This document shows, piece after piece, positions 1 through 7,882 of a stretch of 37,604 nt of DNA; the first letter of the stretch is position 1, and each line of letters starts with the position of its first letter. Made by a program: the position numbers and the translations under genes. The notes under the pieces were generated by a model. That model had not been told where the DNA came from, did not search any database, and saw nothing but the letters and a program-made list of their open reading frames with translations. The stretch comes from Candidatus Aenigmatarchaeota archaeon (GTDB lineage Archaea; Aenigmatarchaeota; Aenigmatarchaeia; CG10238-14; SpSt-28): positions 1-37,604 of the forward strand of contig JAJHRL010000004.1 in assembly GCA_020832825.1 (NCBI GenBank), written 5' to 3'.

Positions 1-2
1 AA

Positions 3-3000
3 GGTTTAACTAATTTTGCTATTGTGAATGTTAAAAATTACAGAAACGATTCATTCATTCCAGGAGCTTTTATAAATTGTTCTTATGGTAGCTATTATAC
101 TACTAATTTCACAGATTATGGGAATGGAACTTACTTGGTGAATTTTACCTCACCTCCATATGGAAACTATATTCTAGTTTGTAATGCAAGTAAAGACGGA
201 AATTATGGTATTGGTCAAGATACTTTCTTTTCTCAGGCTGCAAAAACTCAAGTTAAAATAGAACCTATTCCATCTTCAGTAGTTTTAGCTAACGTTTCTT
301 ACTATTATGGTGAAACTTTTGGGTTTTATGTAAATGCATCTAACATTGGTTATGGAATTGCATATTCAGCAAACATAAGCTTTGAAGTCCCTAGCGGGTG
401 GAGTTATCCATCTGAACCAAATTCTTGTGGCAATATTGGTCTGGGAGAATTTTGCTATAAATATTTCACTATAACTGCTCCTCAAAACACAATAGGAAAC
501 TTTAGTGTTAATATAACAATTAGATGGGGAAATCCAGATGGAACAATTTCTACAAACGAAACTCAAATCAATGTAACAATTTTGCCAAATCCTATACTCA
601 ACATCTTAGAACAATCTATAACAACAAAAGCTAAAGATGGTTTGTTGACATTTCTAACAAACTTCACAATTTCATCAGAAGGAAACTATCCTCTAGAAAA
701 TATTCAGATTTCATGCATTGAAAGCATTTGTCAAGATTTCAACATATCATTTAGCCCTTCTTCAATTTCAAGTTTACCACAAGGACAAAAGATTAATGTT
801 AGTATAACATCTCAAATACCATTAGGTTATCCAGCAGGATCATACAAGCTAACGATAAATGCTTCTACAAATTACTCATACGATACATTCAATTTAACGG
901 TAGTATTAGATCCAAAAACGAATGTTTCAATCGATTTAGACAGATATAGCTTTATAACATCAACAATTACCCAATATTCCGGAGATTCATTTGTTTTTAG
1001 CTCGACTGTGAAAAACATTCTTAATACAAGCGCAAGAGATGTTAACATAACTTTGAGTTTGCCATCAGGCTGGTCTTCAAACTCTTCCTTAGAAAGCTGT
1101 GGCGATTTGAGAAGTGGAGAAACGTGCATTAAATCATTTAATGTTAGCATACCAGCGAAAACCCCAACTGGTACTTACAATGTTTTTGTTTATGTATATT
1201 GGAAGAACTTAGACAATAGCGTTTCCTCTAATTCTACAACTATTCAAGTAGCAGTCTTATCAAATCCTTTGTTAGATGTATTTGAAAACAATTTGAGCAA
1301 AAAAGTTGAACCAAGTAAAAATTCTTACATAGGAAACTTTACAGTTCTTTCTATCGGTAACGATAGGTTATACAACATAAGATTTTCTTGTGTTGAAGGA
1401 AAATGCGACGACTTTAATTTTATTTTCACACCAAACTTAATTTCATCTTTAGAAGCGGGCACAAATTATAGCGTTGCTTTGAACGTTAGCATTCCATTCA
1501 ACTATCTAGCAGGAAGCTATCAGAGTTTAATAAATGTAACTTCAGACAATTCAAAAAACTACGATACTTTGCTTGTAATAATTAATGTTAGCGAAAATAG
1601 AACTTGGGATATTTATCCAATAGAGTGTAAAAAATCTGAATTTCCTACTGAAGGAATAGCCTGCGAACTAAATGTGTATAACTTGGGTAACGCAAACATA
1701 ACTTTTTCAATTTCTCCAGAATACGGTAATTACACTAAAGTCAATGAAACAAGTTTTGTAATTGAGGCAAATAAAACCAAAAAAGTTTCTATATTTTACA
1801 ATGTTACTGGTGTTCCAGAAGGAGTTTACAACTCAACCTTTACAATTTCAGCTTTAGAAGATGATGCTAATCCTAAAAATAAGACATTCTATGTTACTCT
1901 TTTGCCTTATTCTCCTCCAGAAATCCAAATTTATTTTGATAAAGATGAAATAGAACAAACTCGAAATGTAAGGATTTTTGCTAATGTTACTGATAAAAGC
2001 GGAACTGGAATCAAATCGGTTAATGTGTCAGTTCTACAGCCAAACGGAAGTATATATACTTCTCAAATGGCGTTTTTGACTTCAGATGGCAATGTTAGCA
2101 TTTTCTATGCAGACTATCCATTTGTTAGTGGAGGAAGCACATATGATGTTGGAATTTATAATGTAACTGTTACTGCTGAAGACAATGTAGGTAATATAGG
2201 AAACAATACGTCTTCCTTCAAGGTAAGAAGGAGTTTTGTTGCTATAGTATCAACATTTTCTGATAAATATTACCAAGGAGATACAGGTTCAATTTACTTT
2301 TTGGCAAGAGATTTTGAAGGAAATCCAATAAAAGATGTTAAAGTTTCTTTTGAAATTTACAATCCTCAAGGAGTTTTGATTTTTAAAAGTCAAAATTACA
2401 CTACAAACGATGATGGAACAATATTGCCACCTCCTAGCTTTTATTTGCCATCAGATTCTATTGTTGGCAACTATACTTTGATTGCTAATGCAGTTTTAGA
2501 GCTAGGAGATATTATAACAACAAAGAATGCTAGTTATAACTTTTCTGTTTTGTTGAGAAGCATAACAGTTACTGGTTTGTTTGCTGATATTTCAACTTCT
2601 GTTGTTTGGTATCCAAACAATATCATGAAATTCGGAATTTTGGTTTACAATGGAGAAGGAAAGCCTGTAGATCCGGATTCCATGAACTTGACAGTTTATG
2701 ACCCAGCTGGGAATGTTTATCTTTCAGTTAGTCTAGCACAAATGAATAGAGAATCAATTGGGTTTTATTCTTACAGATACGCAATGCCTGTTAATACACC
2801 AAGTGGAATGTATTTGGCAGTTTTGAACGTTTCAAAAGGAGACTTCAATACAATGAGGTTAACTTCATTTAGAGTGGCAATGGGAGGACCATACGACCTT
2901 AAAGTCATTCCATTGCAATATGAAGTCGCTCAAGGGGAAGAACTACCATTCAACATTTTGGTTATAAACATGGGAGAGGTCTCACAAGATGTTTTCATTG

Positions 3001-4211
3001 AATACTGGGTTTCTTCTGTTGATGGTAGAAATTACTTCTATTCTTCTGAAGCAGTTTATACTCCATCTCTAGCAAACAAAACATTCTTGAGGACGGCTTA
3101 CATATTTAGTGATCAGCCACTAGGAACTTACTTCATAAATGTTAAAATGACTTATGATTATGTTCAACCACCAATTTTAGCTAATGCGACTTTCTTAGTT
3201 GTTGCAAGAAATGTTACTCAAGTTACAAGACCAATACAACAAGTTCCAATACCAACTGGTCAAATTATACTTCCTACCCCATTGCCAATACCAACAGCTA
3301 ATTTGACAGCTTCAATATTGATTGAGAAATTCAATCCTAATATTTCATTAGCAAGAAATTCAATAAAAACAGAGTTGGTAACTGTTAGAAACACCGGTTC
3401 TCTGGATTTGTCTAATGTTAGTTTGATGTTAGTAGGTTTTCCGGTAAGTTGGTTTAACATAACTCCTTCTAATTATTATTCTCTAGTTCCAAACGCAACT
3501 GCAGTTTTTGCTATAACTTTCAATGTTCCAAAAGAAGTAAGCATTGGTAATTACGTAGCAACTTTAGTTGCGTCTTCTAATCTAATTTCTGATAGTAAAC
3601 AAATCAACATAATAATCTATAGAAGCATTAGAGAATTATTGGAAGAAGAGATTTCTAAGTTAGAATATGAGTTAGCTCAGCTAGTTATTGATACAAAAAT
3701 TGCTGAGAAAGAAGGAAAGGATGTTAGTGTTGTTAAGGACATGATAAACTCAATAAGAGATGAAATTATTAAGGCTAGAGACAATTTGAGTAAAGAGAAT
3801 TATGAAGGTGCGATGAAGAATGTTGAGAATGCTAAAATACTTTTGGAGAGGGCAAGAGATTTGCTATCTAAGCTTACAGTAAAAGCTAGAGCTTTTGTAA
3901 TACCATTTTGGTTAATAGCTGCAATAGCGATATCAATATTAGCAATAGCTAGTACAGTTTTGATTTTGAGAAAGAAGAAGAAAGAGGGAGAAAAAATAAG
4001 ATTACCAACATTCTTACCAGCTGTAAAGCTTGCAGAACAAATTAGAAAGAAACCAAGCAAGGAAGAAATACTAGCAGAAAAAGAAAATGTTTTGAGAGCT
4101 TTGAGAGCTTTGGAGAAAAGTAGAGAAGAAGGGCTAATATCAGAAGCCGCTTATAGAGCAATGAAGAAGAGTTTAGAGGAAAAATTAGAAAAAATAGAAA
4201 AGAAGTTGTAG
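3..4211 (+). CDS. Giant Ig-like surface protein, membrane-anchored (5' partial)
   Basis: The frame stays open to the window edge upstream of the GTG at 24 and there is no signal peptide, so the true N-terminus lies outside the window. About 1,195 residues form consecutive beta-rich Ig-like/NEW3/CARDB-type domains with very many N-X-S/T sequons, typical of glycosylated archaeal surface proteins. Two units of about 224 residues are tandem duplicates with matching Cys pairs (SCGNIGLGEFC/SCGDLRSGETC and ISCIESIC/FSCVEGKC). After these come a helical coiled-coil region (about 1200-1288), one transmembrane helix (about 1290-1316), a basic stop-transfer and a charged cytoplasmic tail whose end (EEGLISEAAYRAMKKSLEEK) resembles a SHOCT-like helical pair. 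The C-terminal layout recurs in the 13540-14775 protein. It converges on the next gene. A role as S-layer protein or adhesin is inference; the surface location is well supported. Confidence 0.85.
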   Translation, partial: GLTNFAIVNVKNYRNDSFIPGAFINCSYGSYYTTNFTDYGNGTYLVNFTSPPYGNYILVCNASKDGNYGIGQDTFFSQAAKTQVKIEPIPSSVVLANVSYYYGETFGFYVNASNIGYGIAYSANISFEVPSGWSYPSEPNSCGNIGLGEFCYKYFTITAPQNTIGNFSVNITIRWGNPDGTISTNETQINVTILPNPILNILEQSITTKAKDGLLTFLTNFTISSEGNYPLENIQISCIESICQDFNISFSPSSISSLPQGQKINVSITSQIPLGYPAGSYKLTINASTNYSYDTFNLTVVLDPKTNVSIDLDRYSFITSTITQYSGDSFVFSSTVKNILNTSARDVNITLSLPSGWSSNSSLESCGDLRSGETCIKSFNVSIPAKTPTGTYNVFVYVYWKNLDNSVSSNSTTIQVAVLSNPLLDVFENNLSKKVEPSKNSYIGNFTVLSIGNDRLYNIRFSCVEGKCDDFNFIFTPNLISSLEAGTNYSVALNVSIPFNYLAGSYQSLINVTSDNSKNYDTLLVIINVSENRTWDIYPIECKKSEFPTEGIACELNVYNLGNANITFSISPEYGNYTKVNETSFVIEANKTKKVSIFYNVTGVPEGVYNSTFTISALEDDANPKNKTFYVTLLPYSPPEIQIYFDKDEIEQTRNVRIFANVTDKSGTGIKSVNVSVLQPNGSIYTSQMAFLTSDGNVSIFYADYPFVSGGSTYDVGIYNVTVTAEDNVGNIGNNTSSFKVRRSFVAIVSTFSDKYYQGDTGSIYFLARDFEGNPIKDVKVSFEIYNPQGVLIFKSQNYTTNDDGTILPPPSFYLPSDSIVGNYTLIANAVLELGDIITTKNASYNFSVLLRSITVTGLFADISTSVVWYPNNIMKFGILVYNGEGKPVDPDSMNLTVYDPAGNVYLSVSLAQMNRESIGFYSYRYAMPVNTPSGMYLAVLNVSKGDFNTMRLTSFRVAMGGPYDLKVIPLQYEVAQGEELPFNILVINMGEVSQDVFIEYWVSSVDGRNYFYSSEAVYTPSLANKTFLRTAYIFSDQPLGTYFINVKMTYDYVQPPILANATFLVVARNVTQVTRPIQQVPIPTGQIILPTPLPIPTANLTASILIEKFNPNISLARNSIKTELVTVRNTGSLDLSNVSLMLVGFPVSWFNITPSNYYSLVPNATAVFAITFNVPKEVSIGNYVATLVASSNLISDSKQINIIIYRSIRELLEEEISKLEYELAQLVIDTKIAEKEGKDVSVVKDMINSIRDEIIKARDNLSKENYEGAMKNVENAKILLERARDLLSKLTVKARAFVIPFWLIAAIAISILAIASTVLILRKKKKEGEKIRLPTFLPAVKLAEQIRKKPSKEEILAEKENVLRALRALEKSREEGLISEAAYRAMKKSLEEKLEKIEKKL

Positions 4212-4241
4212 ATTATTATCAAAATAGTTGCATAAAGTTTT

Positions 4242-4260
4242 CTAAAAAATAAAAAAGAAA
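4242..4260 (-). terminator. T-rich terminator of the secreted protein gene
   Basis: Read on the minus strand this is TTTCTTTTTTATTTTTTAG directly after the stop codon at 4261. Archaeal transcription commonly ends at such T-tracts without a hairpin. The interval also separates two convergent genes. Confidence 0.5.
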
Positions 4261-5154
4261 TTAGTAAGAAGCAACAACTGTTAGCGTTCCTAACTTTAAT
4301 TGGCCTGCTGGAATTCCTTTTGGAACATATGCACTTATGTATGTTATTCTATAGATATCTCCAGGTACTAATGTTCTTGTTGTCAAATATGCTGAATTTC
4401 CGCAACTTCCAAAACCAGGTCTCTTATCATATCTGTAAATGTAAATCTTACTACAATCTGATGCTACAGCTACACATACTGGCTCACCACCAAAAGCTGC
4501 TCTTCCAGTAACGCTAAAGTAACCGAAGTTTGCATCTCCTCCGCTTCTAGAAATTCCAGTTATTGTTGGTGTTCTTGCTACTGTACTTCCATCATCTGGT
4601 ATATCTGATATTGCAAATTTTGCGCCTGTATCATTACATCTATTGGTTGTTGTATCAGCACCTGCAGCCCATACATATTCAAAGCTTGTGTTTTTGTAGA
4701 AACCCCAAGCCTTTACATTAGTTACACCACTAAAGTCAGCTCCACTAATAGCATCTGTCCAGTTCCACTCTATTCTTCCTACAAACTTTGGAAGATTATC
4801 AGGATCTCCTTTTACTACAATAACTCCAGCAGCACTGTATTTGCTTGGATCACCAGTTCCATAGGGTCTTGTCGTTTCATCATCTAAAGTACTTGCATAG
4901 ATGTAAATGTTAGACACGTTTAATGAACCAGTGTTTTTTACATCAACACCTTGAACAACACCAGCGGATCCTGGATATATGTTGGTCCAATTCAGATAAT
5001 TCGGAACTACTGTTATTTCAGCTACTGCAGCTACTGTTACATTAACTGTTATGTTTGCTGACGTTTCAGCAGCTATTGCTGGAACTAATGGCATTACTAG
5101 AAAAACTGTAGCAAAGATTATTGGCAGAAGTGTTTTCAGTGGCATGTTTCTCAT
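4261..5154 (-). CDS. Secreted TasA/camelysin-like surface protein
   Basis: 297 residues with a clear signal peptide (hydrophobic run, then a cleavage site near PAIAAE, about residue 29) and no C-terminal membrane anchor. The mature N-terminus is beta-rich: VVPNYLNWTNIYPGSAG followed by VDVKNTGSLNVSNIYIYAS. This resembles the 'PG...KNtGsl.v.n' core of TasA/camelysin-type filament subunits, to which some archaeal bundling pili are related. That relation is my inference from pattern, not a search. A TATA-like TTTATAAA centred about 26 bp before the ATG predicts a leaderless mRNA, and a T-tract follows the stop. It is divergent from the winged-helix gene at 5270, with dyad repeats between them. 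It could be a major extracellular matrix or filament protein; a generic secreted Ig protein is the alternative. Confidence 0.85.
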   Translation of the reverse strand: MRNMPLKTLLPIIFATVFLVMPLVPAIAAETSANITVNVTVAAVAEITVVPNYLNWTNIYPGSAGVVQGVDVKNTGSLNVSNIYIYASTLDDETTRPYGTGDPSKYSAAGVIVVKGDPDNLPKFVGRIEWNWTDAISGADFSGVTNVKAWGFYKNTSFEYVWAAGADTTTNRCNDTGAKFAISDIPDDGSTVARTPTITGISRSGGDANFGYFSVTGRAAFGGEPVCVAVASDCSKIYIYRYDKRPGFGSCGNSAYLTTRTLVPGDIYRITYISAYVPKGIPAGQLKLGTLTVVASY

Positions 5155-5175
5155 AAAAATTATTGGTTATCTGCA

Positions 5176-5250
5176 TTTATAAACGTTAATGTTTAACTAT
5201 AATGTATATTTTGGAGTTAACAATTAATGTTAAACGTTAATGTTAAATAC
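5176..5250. promoter_or_regulatory. Divergent promoters with three dyad repeats
   Basis: The segment holds three related inverted repeats: TAAAC-GTTAAT-GTTTA (5180-5195), TTAACA-ATTAA-TGTTAA (5217-5233) and TAAAC-GTTAAT-GTTAA (5231-5246, one arm mismatch). All share TTAATGTT. The first overlaps the TATA box (TTTATAAA) of the minus-strand secreted-protein gene. The third overlaps a TATA-like TTAAATA centred about 24 bp before the ATG at 5270. This is the arrangement expected if the adjacent winged-helix protein represses both genes; that is inference. Confidence 0.6.
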
Positions 5251-5269
5251 TCATGAAACAAATAAAAAT

Positions 5270-5530
5270 ATGGCAAAAAGCTCGGAAGAAACAAAAGAAA
5301 AAATTTACAGGATAATAAAAGAAAATCCAGAAGGGTTAACAATTCAGGAAGTTGCGAAAAAAGCTGGTGTTAGTAGAATAACAGCGAGCATTTACATTCA
5401 TGAACTTCTTGGTGAAGGAAAAATTACCCAAAGAAAAATAGGTGCATATAGAATTCTTTTCCCAAAAGAGAAAGTAATTGAAGAAGTAAAAATGAAAGAA
5501 CTGGTAGAGAAACTGAAGAAAAAATCTTAG
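5270..5530 (+). CDS. Small winged-helix DNA-binding regulator
   Basis: 86 residues from the ATG at 5270 (MAKSSEETKEKIYRIIKENP). The track's earlier ATG at 5240 lies inside a dyad repeat and adds ten residues outside the domain, whereas 5270 has a TATA-like TTAAATA about 24 bp upstream, fitting a leaderless start. The sequence is a compact winged helix: helices around EKIYRIIKENPEGLTIQEVAKKAGVSRITASIYIHELLGEG (split here by description only), a basic wing KITQRKIGAYRILF, and a charged C-terminal helix that may dimerise. It has no sensor domain. It sits divergently beside a secreted-protein gene with repeated dyads between them, so autoregulation and control of surface genes are likely but untested. 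Confidence 0.85.
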   Translation: MAKSSEETKEKIYRIIKENPEGLTIQEVAKKAGVSRITASIYIHELLGEGKITQRKIGAYRILFPKEKVIEEVKMKELVEKLKKKS

Positions 5531-5600
5531 AACCCTTGTTTCATTTGACTTTATTTTAAATTTAGCGATTCGTTTTAATTATCCGCTCAGAAAAGATATT

Positions 5601-6518
5601 ATGAAGAAAGGAATTTTGATATTGTTTGTTTTTATCGCTAGCTTGTTCTTCTCTAAAATTTCCTTATCTCAACAATACACAGTTGGTGTTTCTCCACCAA
5701 TAATAGATTTAGGAGATGTGAATAGAGGGGAGACAAAAAATGTAAAATTTTACATTGTTTCTCCCTCAAACGAAGAAATGTTAGTACATCTTATTCAATA
5801 TCCAGACAACTTAGATTTCGTAAGAGCTTACAATTCTAGCATTATTGCCAATTATTCTGAAGAAGATGTTTCAAGTTGGATTAAGTATTTTTCAAATCCA
5901 GTTCCTCTAAAACCACAAACACAACCATTACAAACCCCAATTGGCAAGATAACTAACTGGAGGGAAATAAGTTTCCTTCTTTCCATTCCAAATAATGCAG
6001 AACCAGGATATCATTCTTTTGGCATTCAACCAGAGCCAGAATTTACTGGTCAAGCTGGTGGCCAAGTTGGTGTTGGGATAATTGCTGTTACAAAAGTAAA
6101 CGTTATCTTTAGAGTTCCGGGAGAAGCGATAAGAAGTGGAGAAATTATAGATGCTTTGGGAGAGGGAAACAAAGTTAGAATTTTCTTTAAAAATACAGGA
6201 ACAGTAACGATGAAAGTTATTGCTAGCGGAGAGATTTATTACAACAATAAAACTTATTCTTTTTCTTCTGCTAGGGAAACTGTGAGACCAAATGAACTAA
6301 AAGAAATTGTTGCTTTTGTAAGTGAGCCATTAGAGGGAAATCTTGACTCAAAAATAACTGTTGATTATACTAGCGATAAACTTGAGAAGAAAATGGTTAT
6401 AAATTTTGTGAAAAAACCAATTCAAACTCAAAAACCAATTGACTTAACGTTTCTAATTTATATCATCTTGGCAATAGTAATAATTCTAGTAGCAAGGTGG
6501 ATTTATGAAAAGAGCTAG
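5601..6518 (+). CDS. Secreted Ig-like protein with C-terminal membrane anchor
   Basis: 305 residues. An N-terminal signal peptide (MKKGILILFVFIASLFFS) is followed by a beta-sandwich start, YTVGVSPPIIDLGDVNRGET, then a second beta region (about 175-270), one transmembrane helix (LTFLIYIILAIVIILVARW, about 283-301) and a tiny cytoplasmic tail. The N-terminal 'SPP.idlg.v..Get' pattern resembles Ig-fold domains of bacterial and archaeal surface assembly proteins, but I cannot assign a named family. A TATA-like TTTAATTA about 25 bp before the ATG suggests a leaderless start. It is first in a three-gene set and overlaps the next gene by 14 nt. Its partner proteins share the anchored Ig design, suggesting a complex at the outer face of the membrane. 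Confidence 0.8.
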   Translation: MKKGILILFVFIASLFFSKISLSQQYTVGVSPPIIDLGDVNRGETKNVKFYIVSPSNEEMLVHLIQYPDNLDFVRAYNSSIIANYSEEDVSSWIKYFSNPVPLKPQTQPLQTPIGKITNWREISFLLSIPNNAEPGYHSFGIQPEPEFTGQAGGQVGVGIIAVTKVNVIFRVPGEAIRSGEIIDALGEGNKVRIFFKNTGTVTMKVIASGEIYYNNKTYSFSSARETVRPNELKEIVAFVSEPLEGNLDSKITVDYTSDKLEKKMVINFVKKPIQTQKPIDLTFLIYIILAIVIILVARWIYEKS

Positions 6519-7053
6519 AAAAGATAAAAAGCTGATAAATTTGTTATTTATGCCGCTCTTTGCTATACTTTTGTTTTTCATAATCTTCTTTCCAAAAGAG
6601 GAAAAGCAAGCTTTTGTAAAAAATTATACGATAGAGAAAAAAAGTAGAATCTTTTTTGATTATGAGATTACACGATATTATTCTGCTGCTAAGGTTATTG
6701 AGGTAAAACCTGGGGAAAACTATACTCTTGGGGTTGTTACAGATCCTTGGAATTTGAATTTTGGTGAAATTCCAGGAGGAGGAAGTTATGCAAGAAGATT
6801 TATCGATTTACAAAATTTAAGAGACAAGAAAGTGAGAGTAGAGTTGTATTCAATTGGAAACATTTCTAAGAAAGTAAAGTTTAGCGAAGATTCATTCTGG
6901 CTCAATCCAAATGAAAAGAAAAGAATAGATGTTTATTTCTTCACTAATGAAACAATTTCTGGCTTCTTTGAAGGAGAGATTAGAGTTGAAGTAAAAATAC
7001 CAAAGTACGACTTTATATATTCTTTGTATGGAATTTTTGGTGATCTAAAGTGA
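6505..7053 (+). CDS. Membrane-anchored extracellular beta-domain protein
   Basis: 182 residues. A basic N-terminus (MKRARKDKK) precedes one hydrophobic helix (about 10-30), which serves as an uncleaved anchor or signal, and then an outside domain of mainly beta strands. The stretch TDPWNLNFGEIPGGGSYARR resembles the 'f..v..G....r.i.l.N' start of Ig-like domains. It overlaps the upstream gene by 14 nt and the downstream gene by 4 nt (ATGA), so it is translationally coupled in a three-gene operon. I do not recognise a family. Function is unknown; a role as a small subunit of a surface complex is inference from position. Confidence 0.75.
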   Translation: MKRARKDKKLINLLFMPLFAILLFFIIFFPKEEKQAFVKNYTIEKKSRIFFDYEITRYYSAAKVIEVKPGENYTLGVVTDPWNLNFGEIPGGGSYARRFIDLQNLRDKKVRVELYSIGNISKKVKFSEDSFWLNPNEKKRIDVYFFTNETISGFFEGEIRVEVKIPKYDFIYSLYGIFGDLK

Positions 7054-7751
7054 AGAAGCTTTTGCTGCTTTTTTTGATTATTCTTTTCGTTTTTACTGTT
7101 GGAAAATCTTTGATGGTTAATGTTGATGTAAGAGATGTTTGTTCTATTGAGATAAAAAGTTTGAATGTTTCTTTAGAAGGTTTGCCAAAAATAGATGCAG
7201 AAATTTACAATTCTGGCAGCCTTCCCTATACATTTAGAGTTTTGATAGAAGGAGAAAATAGAGTTTGGAGTTCAAAGATTTCTGAAGCTCCAGGAGACTT
7301 GAAGAGAGTTATCTTGTACTTTCTGCCTTCTAATGAAACAAAAATGAAAATTTATTTTTGCAACAAGATTTTTGAGAGAGAAATAGAACCAAAAGAAAAA
7401 GCATTTCACGAAGGAGGCTGGTTTTCTATAAACAAAGCAAGAGTTTATTCTGATTTTATTGTTTTGGAAGTCTATTCTAATGTTAGTGAAGAAGTTGTTA
7501 TCATGCCTTTACAATATCCGGAGAATTTGATTATTGAGAGTTATGTTGGAAGACTAAAAACTGGAAAAAACTTCGTCAAGATAAATTTTGAAGGGGAGAT
7601 AACAAGCGAGAGAAACATAAGTTTTGTTGTAGCTAGTATAGATGGAAAGTATTTTTCGATGAATGAAGTAAAGCTTGAAAAGAAGGTTGGATTAGAGTAT
7701 TGGTTTTTCTACATTTTGGATATTTTTAGAATTTGGTTATCTCGACAATAA
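7050..7751 (+). CDS. Secreted beta-rich protein, last gene of Ig operon
   Basis: 233 residues with an N-terminal signal peptide (MKKLLLLFLIILFVFTVGKS). The body has two beta domains: 'INSG'-type spacing at AEIYNSGSLPYTFRVLIEGE, and a second at VLEVYSNVSEEVVIMPLQYP. Two conserved-looking Cys pairs are possible (VCSIEI and YFCNKIF). The C-terminus (LEYWFFYILDIFRIWLSRQ) is amphipathic to hydrophobic and could lie on or in the membrane. It starts at an ATGA overlap with the upstream gene. The family is not recognised. Confidence 0.75.
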   Translation: MKKLLLLFLIILFVFTVGKSLMVNVDVRDVCSIEIKSLNVSLEGLPKIDAEIYNSGSLPYTFRVLIEGENRVWSSKISEAPGDLKRVILYFLPSNETKMKIYFCNKIFEREIEPKEKAFHEGGWFSINKARVYSDFIVLEVYSNVSEEVVIMPLQYPENLIIESYVGRLKTGKNFVKINFEGEITSERNISFVVASIDGKYFSMNEVKLEKKVGLEYWFFYILDIFRIWLSRQ

Positions 7752-7790
7752 GCGAGCAATTGTCTAGAAAGCGTGTGTCAACAATCAAAT

Positions 7791-7882
7791 TTTCCATATT
7801 GTATCAATTTTGTTTATATACTGAAAATTTATTTTTTCAATATTGAAATAATGTTTTTAAATTATGGAAACAATATTGAAAA
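7791..7882 (+). promoter_or_regulatory. Promoter with TTTCAATATTGAAA dyads
   Basis: A perfect 14-bp palindrome TTTCAATATTGAAA lies at 7835-7848. A second copy of its core (CAATATTG) at 7871-7878 ends just before the ATG at 7883, and a partial copy TTTCCATATTG lies at 7791-7801. A TATA-like TTTTTAAATTA sits about 25 bp before the ATG, so the palindrome is just upstream of the TATA/BRE and the second copy covers the likely transcription start. This is operator-like, and the gene that follows encodes its own winged-helix domain. Confidence 0.6.

Noticed and set aside
5180-5247. Repeats as a CRISPR-like array
   Set aside because: Copies are short, unequally spaced, dyad-symmetric and promoter-associated, which fits operators.
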